Positions 1 to 8,874 of a stretch of DNA of 64,000 nt are shown here, piece by piece. Origin of the DNA: Cryobacterium sp. N22. Lineage in GTDB: Bacteria > Actinomycetota > Actinomycetes > Actinomycetales > Microbacteriaceae. Both the position numbers and the translations under genes were made by a program. The first letter of the stretch is position 1. Every line of letters starts with the position of its first letter. Below the pieces are notes generated by a model, which was not told the DNA's origin, ran no database searches, and saw only the letters and a list, made by a program, of their open reading frames with translations. The DNA lies in the NCBI RefSeq assembly GCF_002929555.1, contig NZ_PJJP01000032.1, positions 117,511 to 181,510 of the forward strand, written 5' to 3'.

Positions 1-643
1 GGTGTCGAACACCGGCATCGCCAACGCCCTCAAGTCCTCGCTCGACGCGCAGGCCGTCGCCGACCGCCTGGTCAAGGAAAGCCTGGACGGCGGTGCGCCC
101 GACAACGTCACCATCGTCGTCGTCGACATCGGCTCCGGCGGAGAACGACTTGGCGAGCCGATCGTGGTCGGTTCCGCCGCCGCTCCGCTGGCCTTCGGTG
201 AGGAGCCGGTGCGCACCCGCGCCCCGCGCATCCCGTCGCTGCGCCTGCACCCGGTGCGCGAAACCCACTTCGAACCCGACTCCCAGGACTACCTGTCCGA
301 GCTCATCGAGGAAGACGCACGCCGCGCCACCCGCCGCAAGGTCACCTGGCTGGCCGCCATCGTGCTGCTCATCGTGGCCATCGTCGGTGCCGCGCTGCTG
401 GGCTACCAGTGGACGCAGAGCCGGTACTTCGTCGGCGTCGAAGGCAGCACCGTCGCGATCTACCAGGGCATCCAGCAAGACCTGGGCCCCCTCAAACTCT
501 CCAGCGTCTACGAAGACACCAACCTGGAGCTGAACCAGCTGCGCGTCTACGACCGCCAACTGGTGGAGCGCACCATCAACGCGTCGTCCCTGGAAGACGC
601 CAAACTCATCGTGGAACGGTTGAGCAATGCCCCGGCAGAGTAA
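1..643 (+). CDS. pstP: PP2C-type Ser/Thr protein phosphatase PstP, C-terminal part (5' end outside window)
   Basis: Membrane phosphatase that reverses PknA/PknB phosphorylation. Only the last 213 codons are present; the reading frame is open at the window edge, so the GTG at 2 is internal. The first ~45 residues end the PP2C fold and include the metal-site motif GGAPDNVT. A cytoplasmic linker follows, then one membrane segment at about residues 115-138 (VTWLAAIVLLIVAIVGAALL) and an extracytoplasmic tail of about 75 residues. The TAA at 641-643 overlaps the next gene by 17 bases, which fits translational coupling in the pstP-rodA-pbpA-pknA-pknB cluster known from actinobacteria. Upstream FHA genes, usual in this cluster, would lie outside the window. 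Confidence 0.93.
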   Translation, partial: VSNTGIANALKSSLDAQAVADRLVKESLDGGAPDNVTIVVVDIGSGGERLGEPIVVGSAAAPLAFGEEPVRTRAPRIPSLRLHPVRETHFEPDSQDYLSELIEEDARRATRRKVTWLAAIVLLIVAIVGAALLGYQWTQSRYFVGVEGSTVAIYQGIQQDLGPLKLSSVYEDTNLELNQLRVYDRQLVERTINASSLEDAKLIVERLSNAPAE

Positions 644-2027
644 GTCGCCCACGGATGCCCGCGAGGCCGCCCCGCAGACCGGCAAGGTCCGCCGGTTGCA
701 CCTGCCGCAGAAGCTGCGCAATCTCGAGCTGTTCCTGCTGATCCTCGCTTGCGGCATCAACCTGGGCGCCGTGGTGCTCGTGCAGCTGGGCGCGCTCGGC
801 CAGATCGACACCACCCTGGTGCTGCTGGGCGCGAGCCTGTCCGGCCTGGTCTTCGCGATGCACATCGTGCTGCGTTTCGTCGCGCGGGAGGCCGACCCGT
901 TCATCCTGCCCATCGCCACCCTGCTCAACGGCATCGGCATCGCGATGATCTACCGCATCGACATCGCCAACGAGGAGGCCGGCTGGGCCAGCGCCGCCGT
1001 GCGACAGACCGTGTGGAGCGGGCTGGCCATCGCCTGCGCCATCGCCGTGATCCTCATCATCCGCAACCACCGGGTGCTGTTCAGGTACACCTACGTGGCC
1101 GGTTTCGTCGGTGTGCTGCTGTTGCTGCTGCCGCTCGTTCCGGGCCTCGGCCGTGAGGTCAGCGGTGCGCGGGTCTGGATCGGTTTCGGCTCGTTCGCCA
1201 CCTTCCAGCCCGGTGAGATCGCGAAGATCGCCCTGGCCGTGTTCTTCGCCGGCTACCTCGTGCGCAACCGCGACAGCCTCTCCATGGTCGGCAAGAAGTT
1301 CCTGGGGATGCGTTTCCCGCGCCTGCGCGACCTCGGCCCGATCCTGGTCGTCTGGGCCCTGTCGATGTCGGTCATCATCTTCCAGCGCGACCTGGGCACC
1401 GCCCTGCTGTACTTCGGCCTGTTCCTGGTGATGCTCTACCTCGCCACCAGCCGGCTCAGCTGGGTGCTGCTGGGCATGGCCCTGTTCCTCGGCGGGGCCC
1501 TCATCGCCAGCCAGACCCTCGAGTACGTCAACGGCCGGTTCACCAACTGGCTGGACGCGCTCAACCCGGCCGTGTACGACGCCGACGGCGGCAGTTACCA
1601 GCTTGTCCAGGGTCTCTTCGGCCTCGCCAAGGGCGGCCTGATCGGCACCGGCCTCGGCCAGGGCCGTCCGGAGCTCACCCCGGTCCCCCAGAGCGACTAC
1701 ATCATCGCCAGCCTCGGCGAAGAACTCGGCCTGGCCGGCATCTTCGCGATCCTGGCCCTGTACCTGCTCCTGGTCGCCCGCGGCTTCCGCATCGGCTTCG
1801 CCGGCCAGGACGACTTCGGCAAGCTCCTCGGCGTCGGGCTCTCCTTCGTCATCGCGTTGCAGTGCTTCATCGTCATCGGCGGTGTCACCCGCGTCATCCC
1901 GCTCACCGGCCTCACCACCCCGTTCCTGGCCGCCGGTGGCTCCTCCCTCGTCGCCAACTGGATCATCGTCGCCCTGCTGTTGCGATTGTCCGACACTGTG
2001 CGCAACCAACCTCGGCTGGTGGTCTAG
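627..2027 (+). CDS. rodA: FtsW/RodA-type SEDS peptidoglycan glycosyltransferase
   Basis: Polytopic membrane enzyme that polymerises lipid II glycan strands together with a class B PBP. The 466-aa product has a short charged N-terminus and about ten hydrophobic segments. SEDS signatures are visible: GARVWIGFGSFATFQPGE, QRDLGTALLYF (with the conserved Asp) and the late GLGQGRPELTPVPQSDYI. The ATG at 627 lies inside the end of pstP, and the stop at 2025-2027 directly abuts the pbpA ATG. The partner PBP next door supports RodA-type (elongation) rather than FtsW-type assignment, which is inference from synteny. Confidence 0.95.
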   Translation: MPRQSKSPTDAREAAPQTGKVRRLHLPQKLRNLELFLLILACGINLGAVVLVQLGALGQIDTTLVLLGASLSGLVFAMHIVLRFVAREADPFILPIATLLNGIGIAMIYRIDIANEEAGWASAAVRQTVWSGLAIACAIAVILIIRNHRVLFRYTYVAGFVGVLLLLLPLVPGLGREVSGARVWIGFGSFATFQPGEIAKIALAVFFAGYLVRNRDSLSMVGKKFLGMRFPRLRDLGPILVVWALSMSVIIFQRDLGTALLYFGLFLVMLYLATSRLSWVLLGMALFLGGALIASQTLEYVNGRFTNWLDALNPAVYDADGGSYQLVQGLFGLAKGGLIGTGLGQGRPELTPVPQSDYIIASLGEELGLAGIFAILALYLLLVARGFRIGFAGQDDFGKLLGVGLSFVIALQCFIVIGGVTRVIPLTGLTTPFLAAGGSSLVANWIIVALLLRLSDTVRNQPRLVV

Positions 2028-3479
2028 ATGAATCGTGAACTCAAGCGCGTGAGCCTCGTGGTGATGCTCATGTTCGCCGCCCTGCTCGGATCGACCTCCG
2101 TCGTGCAGGTCTTCCAAGCCGACAACCTCGCGGCGGATGACCGCAACACCCGTACCCTCCTCGACGCCTACTCCGTCGAGCGCGGCGCGATCCTCGCCGG
2201 TGGTGAGCCCATCGCCCAGTCAATGCCGGTCGACGACAACTACAAGTTCCAGCGCACCTACAGCAACGGCCTGCTCTACGCCCCGATCACCGGCTTCATC
2301 CCCGTCAACGGCGCCCCCACCGGGCTGGAGCAGGCTCTCAACGGCGAGCTCAGCGGCACCTCGAATGCGCAGTTCTTCGACCAGGTCTCCAGTCTCGTCA
2401 CCGGTCAGGACCCCAAGGGCGCCTCGGTCGAGACCAGCATCGACCCGGTCGCACAACAGGCCGCCTGGGACGCCCTGGGCGACAACACCGGCTCCGTGGT
2501 CGTCACCGAACCCAAGACCGGCCGGGTGCTCGCGATGGTCTCCAAGCCGAGCTACGACCCCAACACCCTCGCCGTGCACGACAGCGCCGCGGTCAACGAC
2601 ACCTACGACGCCCTCGTCAACGCCCCGGGCAGCCCCCTGATCAACCGGGCCATCAACTCGCTCAACCCGCCCGGCTCGGTCTTCAAGCTCGTGGTGGTGG
2701 CCGCCGCCCTGGAATCGGGCCAGTTCACCCCCGAGAGCACCTTCCCGAACCCGCCGACCTACACGCTGCCCAATTCCAGCTCCGTCGTGATCAACTCCGG
2801 CGGCGGCACCTGCGGTTCGGGCGACACCGTCACCATCGCCACGGCGCTGCGACTGTCCTGCAACATCCCCATGGCCGAGCTCGGCCTGGCGCTCGGCGAC
2901 GACGCCATCCGGGCCATGGCGGAGAAGTTCGGTTTCAACTCCGAATTCACCATCCCCCTGTCGGTCACCGCCAGTGAGTACCCCGAAGACCCCGACGACG
3001 CGCAGACCGCGCTGTCGGCTTTCGGCCAGACCAGCGTGCGTGCCACGCCGCTGCAGATGGCCCTGGTCTCAGCCACGATCGCCAATGGAGGTATCGAAAT
3101 GCAGCCCAACCTGGTCGACGAGATCCTGGCTCCGGACCTCAGCGCGTTGCAGACCTTCGAACCCGTCGCCGCCGACCGCGTGCTCAGCGCCGAAACCGCG
3201 GCGACGATGACCCAGATGATGGTCAACGGGGTCCAGGACGGGGCCGCGAGCAATGCAAGAATAGACGGAGTCGACGTGGCGGGAAAAACGGGGACTGCGG
3301 AGAACGGCGCCGATGACCCATACACACTGTGGTTCACCGGATTCGCCCCCGCAGCAGATCCGCAATACGCGATCACCGTTCTCATCGAAGATGGCGGGGG
3401 ACTCGGTCAGACGGGGTACGGCAATTTGCTTGCCGCACCGATAGCGAAACAGGTACTAGAGGCGGTGCTGAATAAATGA
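2028..3479 (+). CDS. pbpA: Class B penicillin-binding protein (transpeptidase) PbpA
   Basis: Monofunctional D,D-transpeptidase cross-linking new peptidoglycan, anchored by one N-terminal membrane segment (about residues 8-28). The catalytic motifs are all present: SVFK with nucleophile Ser217, SCN at about 277-279 and KTG at 420-422. The length of 483 aa matches the short actinobacterial PbpA family. It starts immediately after the rodA stop and ends in an ATGA overlap with the kinase gene (ATG at 3476), so it is clearly in one operon. In mycobacteria PbpA is controlled by PknB phosphorylation; whether that holds here is inference. Confidence 0.96.
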   Translation: MNRELKRVSLVVMLMFAALLGSTSVVQVFQADNLAADDRNTRTLLDAYSVERGAILAGGEPIAQSMPVDDNYKFQRTYSNGLLYAPITGFIPVNGAPTGLEQALNGELSGTSNAQFFDQVSSLVTGQDPKGASVETSIDPVAQQAAWDALGDNTGSVVVTEPKTGRVLAMVSKPSYDPNTLAVHDSAAVNDTYDALVNAPGSPLINRAINSLNPPGSVFKLVVVAAALESGQFTPESTFPNPPTYTLPNSSSVVINSGGGTCGSGDTVTIATALRLSCNIPMAELGLALGDDAIRAMAEKFGFNSEFTIPLSVTASEYPEDPDDAQTALSAFGQTSVRATPLQMALVSATIANGGIEMQPNLVDEILAPDLSALQTFEPVAADRVLSAETAATMTQMMVNGVQDGAASNARIDGVDVAGKTGTAENGADDPYTLWFTGFAPAADPQYAITVLIEDGGGLGQTGYGNLLAAPIAKQVLEAVLNK

Positions 3480-5227
3480 GACCCACAGCAGGGCTCACCT
3501 TCGGGGGACGATACGAGCTGCAATCCCGCATCGCCATCGGCGGTATGGGCGAGGTTTGGCAATCCGTCGACCTGGTGATCGGGCGCACTGTCGCCATCAA
3601 GATCCTCAAGGACGAATACCTGGGCGACCCCGGATTCCTCGAGCGCTTCCGCGCTGAGGCCCGGCACGCTGCCCTCGTGAACCATGAGGGTATCGCCAAC
3701 GTCTTCGACTACGGCGAAGAAGACGGCAGCGCCTTCCTCGTCATGGAGCTGGTGCCCGGTGAGGCGCTCTCCACGATCCTCGAGCGCGAGCACACGCTGC
3801 CCGCCGACAAGGTCCTCGACATCGTCGCCCAGACCGCCGCCGCGCTGCACGCCGCACACGCGGCCGGTCTCGTGCACCGTGACATCAAGCCGGGCAACCT
3901 GCTGATCACGCCGGAAGGCCGAGTCAAGATCACCGACTTCGGCATCGCACGCATCGCCGACCAGGTTCCGCTCACCGCGACCGGCCAGGTCATGGGCACC
4001 GTGCAGTACCTCTCGCCCGAGCAGGCGAGTGGACGCTCGGCGTCGCCGACCACCGACATCTACTCCCTGGGCATCGTCGCCTACGAAAGCCTCGCCGGCC
4101 GGCGCCCGTTCACGGGCGAATCGCAGGTCGCGATCGCGATGGCGCAGATCAACGAGCAGCCACCACCCCTGCCCGAAACGGTCTCGGAGCCGGTACGCAA
4201 CCTGGTGATCTCCTGCCTGGCCAAGAACCCGGCCGAGCGCCCCGCCTCGGCGGCGCACCTGGCTCGTGCCGCCATCGCGCTTCGCCGCGGTGACGTCGCG
4301 GCGGCCGCCGCATCCGTGCCGGCCGTCATGTCGGGCCTCACGCCCACAGCGGCCACCATGCTGATGCCCGGTGCCGGCAACGACCAGACCACCCAGCTGA
4401 TGCCGGCCGCCGGCGCCGCAACACAGCCGGGCACCCGCGCTGAGGCCGCCGCCGCCGCAGCCGCTGCCGATCCCAAGAAGAAGAAGAAGCGCAGTCCCTG
4501 GACCTGGCCGCTGATCGCGCTCATCTCCATTCTCGGCCTCGTGCTGGTCGGCACCCTGGTGACGTTGTTCATGCAGCCGACCGCCACGCCGGAACCGGAA
4601 CCCACGGCAAGCTCTCAGGCGCCGTCTCCGCCGAAGTCCACCCCCACTCCCACGCCGACCCCGTCATCCACGTCCGTGGAGCTTGATCAGAACGACTTCC
4701 TCGGGCTGACCAGCTCCGAAGCACGGGACAAGCTCAGCGAGCTCGGCCTGAGCGCCAACGTTGTGGCCGACAAGGCCGCACCGGAAGACGGCCAGGCCGA
4801 CATCGTCTACGGCATCAACCCCACCGGGCGGGTCGCCGAGGGCACCGAGATCACGGTGCGGGTCTATTCCGACTTCGTTCCGGCCGCACCCGACGCGCCC
4901 TCAGGCACACCAACGGCCACGCCATCCACCGTCGCGCCCGCCGGCACCGTCACCGTCACTTGGCCCGGGCAGTCCTGCCCGGCCGGTCAGGATCTCTCCG
5001 GCTACGAGCTGCTCGCCGAGGGCAACGGGGTCTCCTCCCCTGCTCCCACCGGGCCGGACACGACCACGACCACCGTCACGGCCGGCACCGGCAACTTCAC
5101 CCTGAAGTTCCGGTACTTCTGCGGCGAGACGGCTTCCGACTACTCGGGCGCCACCACGGTCACCGTCACGGCGCCCGTCGTGCCCAACCCGGTGCCCACC
5201 CCGGCCGCCACCACCCCCGCAGGGTAG
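3476..5227 (+). CDS. pknA: Transmembrane Ser/Thr protein kinase, PknA-like, with PASTA and an extra C-terminal beta domain
   Basis: Hanks-type kinase. Cytoplasmic catalytic domain at about residues 10-275: glycine loop IGGMGEV, ATP-anchoring Lys42 (VAIKIL), catalytic HRD with Asp136, DFG, and activation segment TATGQVMGTVQYLSPEQA. An Ala-rich linker and a KKKKKR stop-transfer patch precede one membrane segment (about 342-366). Outside the cell there is a Pro/Thr/Ser-rich spacer, one PASTA-like domain (about 404-467) and a C-terminal domain of about 100 residues resembling a fibronectin-III fold with three Cys, ending in a Pro-rich tail. Mycobacterial PknA has no PASTA domain, so this paralogue is elaborated. 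Its position between pbpA and pknB supports the name. Confidence 0.9.
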   Translation: MRPTAGLTFGGRYELQSRIAIGGMGEVWQSVDLVIGRTVAIKILKDEYLGDPGFLERFRAEARHAALVNHEGIANVFDYGEEDGSAFLVMELVPGEALSTILEREHTLPADKVLDIVAQTAAALHAAHAAGLVHRDIKPGNLLITPEGRVKITDFGIARIADQVPLTATGQVMGTVQYLSPEQASGRSASPTTDIYSLGIVAYESLAGRRPFTGESQVAIAMAQINEQPPPLPETVSEPVRNLVISCLAKNPAERPASAAHLARAAIALRRGDVAAAAASVPAVMSGLTPTAATMLMPGAGNDQTTQLMPAAGAATQPGTRAEAAAAAAAADPKKKKKRSPWTWPLIALISILGLVLVGTLVTLFMQPTATPEPEPTASSQAPSPPKSTPTPTPTPSSTSVELDQNDFLGLTSSEARDKLSELGLSANVVADKAAPEDGQADIVYGINPTGRVAEGTEITVRVYSDFVPAAPDAPSGTPTATPSTVAPAGTVTVTWPGQSCPAGQDLSGYELLAEGNGVSSPAPTGPDTTTTTVTAGTGNFTLKFRYFCGETASDYSGATTVTVTAPVVPNPVPTPAATTPAG

Positions 5228-5233
5228 GTACGG

Positions 5234-5261
5234 CCGGTGGGCGCCCGCCGGGGCCCACCGG
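5234..5261 (+). promoter_or_regulatory. Hairpin in the pknA-pknB spacer followed by a TAAAAT box
   Basis: The arms CCGGTGGGC (5234-5242) and GCCCACCGG (5253-5261) form a perfect 9-bp stem. There is no T-run, so it is not a standard terminator. About 9 bp downstream a TAAAAT hexamer (5270-5275) could be a -10 box, giving pknB its own promoter. Both roles are inferred. Confidence 0.35.
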
Positions 5262-5308
5262 ATCTTGGCTAAAATGATCAACATTGTCCGCGAGCAGGGA
5301 GTTTTGCA

Positions 5309-7006
5309 TTGAGTGATGAGGGCCGTCTGCTTGCAGGTCGATACCGCGTGGGGGCGTCTATCGGCCGCGGCGGCATGTCCGATGTGCACATCGGCACCGA
5401 CTCCAGGCTCGGCCGCACGGTGGCCATCAAGCTCCTCAAGTCCTCACTCGCCGCCGACCCCGCCTTCCGCACCCGGTTCCGCCAGGAAGCCCAGGCGGCC
5501 GCGCGCATGGCGCACCCGACGATCGTGCGGGTCTTCGACGCCGGCGAAGAAACCATCACCGAAGACAACGGCACCGAGTCGCAGATCCCGTTCATCATCA
5601 TGGAGTTCGTCGACGGGCGTCTGCTCAAGGACATCATCCGTGAGGGTCCGATCGACTCCGTCGAGGCCGTGCGTATCATCGACGGGGTCCTGACCGCCCT
5701 CGAGTACTCGCACCGTGCCGGCGTGGTGCACCGGGACATCAAGCCGGGCAACATCATGATCACCAAGGCCGGTCAGGTGAAGGTGATGGACTTCGGTATC
5801 GCCCGGGCCATCTCCGACTCGGCCACGACGGTCGCCCAGACCACCGCCATCCTCGGCACCGCCTCGTACTTCTCCCCCGAACAGGCCAAGGGCGAGTCGG
5901 TGGATGCCCGCACCGACCTGTACTCCAGCGGCGTGGTGCTCTTCGAGATGCTCACCGGCCGTCCGCCGTTCCGGGGCGACACCCCCGTCGCCGTTGCGTA
6001 CCAGCACGTCAGCGAAGCCCCGGTCAAGCCCAGTTCCATCAACCCCAAGGTGTCGCCGGCGCTGGACACCGTCGTCGTGCACGCCCTGGCCAAGGATCGC
6101 TTCGGCCGGTACCAGAGCGCCGTGGAGTTCCGCAACGATGTCGAGACGGCCGGGGCGGGCCACATTCCCGTGAAACGTCCGGCCGACGATGTCGCCGGCG
6201 GCCTGTTCGGCGCGCGTCCGGAGGTGGAGTCGAGTTCGGAGCTCGCCCTCAAGCAGCTGGCCGAAGACCAGACCATGGACCGTACCCAGCGTCGCCCCCC
6301 GGTGATCTGGATCTGGGCCGGCATCGTCAGTGTCATCGTCATCGTCATCGCCGTGATGTTCTGGGCGCTGAGCCTCACCCCCAACAACGACCTGCCCGAC
6401 TCGTCACGCCGGGTTCCGGTTCTCACCGGCTACAACTACGACGATGCCCAGGATGCGTTGCTCGAACTGGATCTCGCGGCCACGAAGGCCGAAGAGAGCA
6501 GTCCCACCGTAGCCAAGGACGAGGTCATCCGCACCGATCCGCCGTCCGGCACCATCGCGCCGCCAGCCACGGTCGTCAAGGTCTTCGTATCGTCTGGCGC
6601 TGAGCTTGTGGACATGCCCGACACCACCACTCAGCCGTTCTCTGCGGCCGAACCGTTCCTCACCGAACGCGGCTTCGTCTCCGGCTCGGTGACCACCGAG
6701 AACTCCGCGGACGTTCCGGAGGGCATCGTGCTGGAAACCATCCCGGCCCCGGAAGAGAAGACGCCGGTCGGCTCCACAGTGGACTTCACGGTGTCCAGCG
6801 GCCTGGTGACCATGCCCAACGTCGTCGGCCAGGCCCTCACCGCCGCCACCGCGCTCCTGCAGGCCGACAAGACGCAGCTGGAGTTGGACCTGGAGCCCGA
6901 CTACACATGTGACAGCGTGGACGGCTCACCGGTCACTGAGCAGTCGCTGCCGCCCGGTGACGTGCCGCAGAAGTCTGAGGTCGTCCTCACCTACTGCGCC
7001 GGCTAA
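5309..7006 (+). CDS. pknB: Transmembrane Ser/Thr protein kinase PknB with three PASTA domains
   Basis: Essential-type receptor kinase coordinating peptidoglycan synthesis and division. The kinase domain covers about residues 11-270: glycine loop IGRGGMSDV, Lys41, HRD with Asp143, DFG, and activation loop TTVAQTTAILGTASYFSPEQA. A single membrane segment lies at about 332-356, followed by roughly three PASTA repeats (about 369-434, 435-502, 503-565) that bind muropeptides in the known family. The only suitable start is TTG at 5309, with GAGCAGGGAG upstream as ribosome site; TTG may limit expression. The gene faces pabA and the spacer holds a repeat hairpin. Two Cys in the last PASTA region could pair. 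Confidence 0.94.
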   Translation: MSDEGRLLAGRYRVGASIGRGGMSDVHIGTDSRLGRTVAIKLLKSSLAADPAFRTRFRQEAQAAARMAHPTIVRVFDAGEETITEDNGTESQIPFIIMEFVDGRLLKDIIREGPIDSVEAVRIIDGVLTALEYSHRAGVVHRDIKPGNIMITKAGQVKVMDFGIARAISDSATTVAQTTAILGTASYFSPEQAKGESVDARTDLYSSGVVLFEMLTGRPPFRGDTPVAVAYQHVSEAPVKPSSINPKVSPALDTVVVHALAKDRFGRYQSAVEFRNDVETAGAGHIPVKRPADDVAGGLFGARPEVESSSELALKQLAEDQTMDRTQRRPPVIWIWAGIVSVIVIVIAVMFWALSLTPNNDLPDSSRRVPVLTGYNYDDAQDALLELDLAATKAEESSPTVAKDEVIRTDPPSGTIAPPATVVKVFVSSGAELVDMPDTTTQPFSAAEPFLTERGFVSGSVTTENSADVPEGIVLETIPAPEEKTPVGSTVDFTVSSGLVTMPNVVGQALTAATALLQADKTQLELDLEPDYTCDSVDGSPVTEQSLPPGDVPQKSEVVLTYCAG

Positions 7007-7033
7007 CCAGCCGCCTGCGGGTCCCAACCCGCC

Positions 7034-7127
7034 GTTGGTCGAGCCTGTCGAGACCACGTAGGCAACACCGTCGACCCGTCACGCAGTCCTCAGGACAGGC
7101 TGCCGGGTCTCGACAAGCTCGACCAAC
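7034..7127. repeat. Inverted pair of the TCTCGACAAGCTCGACCAA repeat between convergent genes
   Basis: The left arm 7034-7055 contains TTGGTCGAGCCTGTCGAGA. The right arm 7106-7127 contains TCTCGACAAGCTCGACCAA. The arms are complementary over 22 bp with one mismatch and 50 bp between them. Sitting between the 3' ends of pknB (+) and pabA (-), the pair could act as a bidirectional terminator. The same repeat family recurs at 12911-13510 and 31033-32484. Confidence 0.8.
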
Positions 7128-7165
7128 GGATCGGAGCGCTCCGCAGGGCGGGCTTGGGGCAACTC

Positions 7166-7804
7166 TCAGTTGAGCTTGAGCATCGGGGTGAGATGCTTGG
7201 CCGTCTCGCGCGCCTCCGGTAAGCCGGCCAGCGCCAGCCAGTTGGCCACCATCAGGTAGCCGCCCTCCGTCAGCACCGACTCCGGGTGGAACTGCACCCC
7301 GAGGATCGGCGCCGACACGTGCCGCAGTCCCATGATCACGCCGCCCTGGGTGCGCGACGTCACGACGAGGTCGCTGGGGACGGTCCCGTTCACTACCGCC
7401 AAGGAGTGGTACCGGGTTGCCGTGAAGGGCTGGGGGACCCCGTCGTAGAACTCGCTGCCGTCGTGCGTGATCTGCGAGGTCTTGCCGTGCATGAGCTCTT
7501 CGGCGTTGGTCACTGTGGCGCCGAAGGCCTCGGCGATGGCCTGATGGCCCAGGCACACCCCGAACAACGGCAGGTTGGCCGCGAGGGCCGCTTCCACGGC
7601 CGCGATCGACACCCCGGCGTCAGACGGTTTGCCCGGTCCGGGTGAGACCAGCACCCCGTCGAACTCGGCGAGGCGGGCCGCCATCTCGGTCGCCGGGAAG
7701 GCGTCGTTGCGCACCACAACGGTCTCGGCGCCCAGCTCGCGCAGGTAGCCGTTGAGCGTGTAGACGAAGCTGTCGTAGTTATCGATTACAAGGATGCGGG
7801 TCAT
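7166..7804 (-). CDS. pabA: Class I glutamine amidotransferase, PabA/TrpG type
   Basis: Glutaminase subunit supplying ammonia to chorismate aminating enzymes (4-amino-4-deoxychorismate or anthranilate synthase). The 212-aa protein starts MTRILVIDNYDSFVYTL. The catalytic triad is visible: nucleophile in GVCLGHQA and His-Glu in GVQFHPES. The HGKTS stretch is typical of PabA/TrpG. The ATG at 7804 overlaps the stop of the upstream 53-aa gene as ATGA, so I reject the longer reading that would begin at 8068. No synthase large subunit is adjacent; in actinobacteria this amidotransferase next to pknB is conventionally called pabA/trpG, and the two functions cannot be separated here. Confidence 0.92.
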   Translation of the reverse strand: MTRILVIDNYDSFVYTLNGYLRELGAETVVVRNDAFPATEMAARLAEFDGVLVSPGPGKPSDAGVSIAAVEAALAANLPLFGVCLGHQAIAEAFGATVTNAEELMHGKTSQITHDGSEFYDGVPQPFTATRYHSLAVVNGTVPSDLVVTSRTQGGVIMGLRHVSAPILGVQFHPESVLTEGGYLMVANWLALAGLPEARETAKHLTPMLKLN

Positions 7805-7962
7805 GGGGCGCCCACCGTCACTTCCTGATTGTTGACCATCGTGTCGACCCAGGGAAATACCCAGGTGGCGAGTGAATAGAGCACCGCGGCCAGGAGCACG
7901 AGAACGAGCAGGATGCGCACCCAGACCGGCCCGGGCATGAGGCGCCAGATTGCTGCGTACAT
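7801..7962 (-). CDS. Small single-pass membrane protein of 53 aa
   Basis: Short gene between the sortase and pabA. It begins MYAAIWRLMPGPVWVRILL and continues with a strongly hydrophobic stretch (about residues 14-37, ILLVLVLLAAVLYSLATWVF), then PWVDTMVNNQEVTVGAP. The stop overlaps the pabA start by 4 bases (ATGA), a coupling that supports real translation. A comparable tiny membrane protein next to sortase E/pabA is, to my recollection, common in actinobacteria, but I know no function. The -strand order sortase, 53-aa protein, pabA suggests one transcript. Confidence 0.75.
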   Translation of the reverse strand: MYAAIWRLMPGPVWVRILLVLVLLAAVLYSLATWVFPWVDTMVNNQEVTVGAP

Positions 7963-8007
7963 CGGATGTTCCTTCGGTCTGCTGTGTCGCGGGTGGATGG
8001 AGGGCCG

Positions 8008-8802
8008 CTAGGCGGCGGGGAGCAGAGCCGCCAGCTCGGCCGGCGGACCTGCTGAGGTCGGCTGCCACGATTCGTACACACCGTAGGCGATGATCCGCTC
8101 CGCGGTGGAGAACAGCGGGTTGCAGGTGGTCAGGGCGATGAGCCGGTCCACTGCTGTGCCGTCTGGGTCGTGCGGAACCGGTGCGATGGCCTCGACGGCG
8201 CTCGGCGGCACGTACTCCAGGTCGCGGAACCTGTAGGTGTAGTAGCCGTCGGCGGTCTGCACGTAGATCGCGTCGCCCAGCTGCAGCTCGTGGATCAGGT
8301 GCATGCCGCCGCCATTGGCGCTGCGGTGGGACGCGATCGCGAAGTTACCCACCTCGCCGGGCATCTGGGTGCCCGGGTAGTGGCCGATGCCGAGGTCGGG
8401 GCTGTTCAGCACGTTCGTGCCGGTACCCTCGGCGATGGTGCGCTTGTAGGTGTCGCCGAAGCGCGGCACGTAGAGCACGGCGAAAGCCGACTGATCAGCA
8501 GGGGCCGTGGCAACCACGGGGTCGCCATACCCCGTCTCGGCCGCCGGTGCCGGGTCCGGCTTGACCTCGTCGACCCAGCCCTGACTGATCGACTCCGCCG
8601 CACGCGACTGGGAGGCGGCCATCACGGCGTCGTTCCACCAAAGCTGCCAACCGAGGAAGAGGAGCACGAGCACTCCGCCGGTGATCAACAGTTCACCGAG
8701 GACCCCGAAGACGCTCACCCGGGGACGCACCCGCGCCTTCGGCCCACGTTGGGCTCTCCGCCCGCGCAGGGCCGGAACTTCGGTCTTGGCCGGCTCGGTC
8801 AT
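8008..8802 (-). CDS. Class E sortase
   Basis: Transpeptidase that cleaves LAxTG-type sorting signals and attaches surface proteins to the cell wall. The 264-aa product has a basic N-terminus, one membrane segment (about residues 34-56) and a sortase domain with the catalytic His in ASHRSANGGG, the catalytic Cys in LTTCNPLFST and the following Arg in AERI. The ATG at 8802 (MTEPAKTEV) is chosen because the longer frame to 9156 would run through crgA on the other strand. It is divergent from crgA with 72 bp between the starts. No sortase substrate gene is in the window. Confidence 0.93.
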   Translation of the reverse strand: MTEPAKTEVPALRGRRAQRGPKARVRPRVSVFGVLGELLITGGVLVLLFLGWQLWWNDAVMAASQSRAAESISQGWVDEVKPDPAPAAETGYGDPVVATAPADQSAFAVLYVPRFGDTYKRTIAEGTGTNVLNSPDLGIGHYPGTQMPGEVGNFAIASHRSANGGGMHLIHELQLGDAIYVQTADGYYTYRFRDLEYVPPSAVEAIAPVPHDPDGTAVDRLIALTTCNPLFSTAERIIAYGVYESWQPTSAGPPAELAALLPAA

Positions 8803-8874
8803 GGAGTCGATTCTAATCGGGCCGAACATGGAGATCCGCAGGTCCGCGCAGGCAGTGACGCTAGAATCGCAGGC

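Noticed and set aside
606..2117. 503-aa - strand frame opposite rodA
   Set aside because: It reads as Gln/Glu/Asp/Gly-rich repeats and covers the whole of a clear SEDS gene, so it is an antisense shadow.
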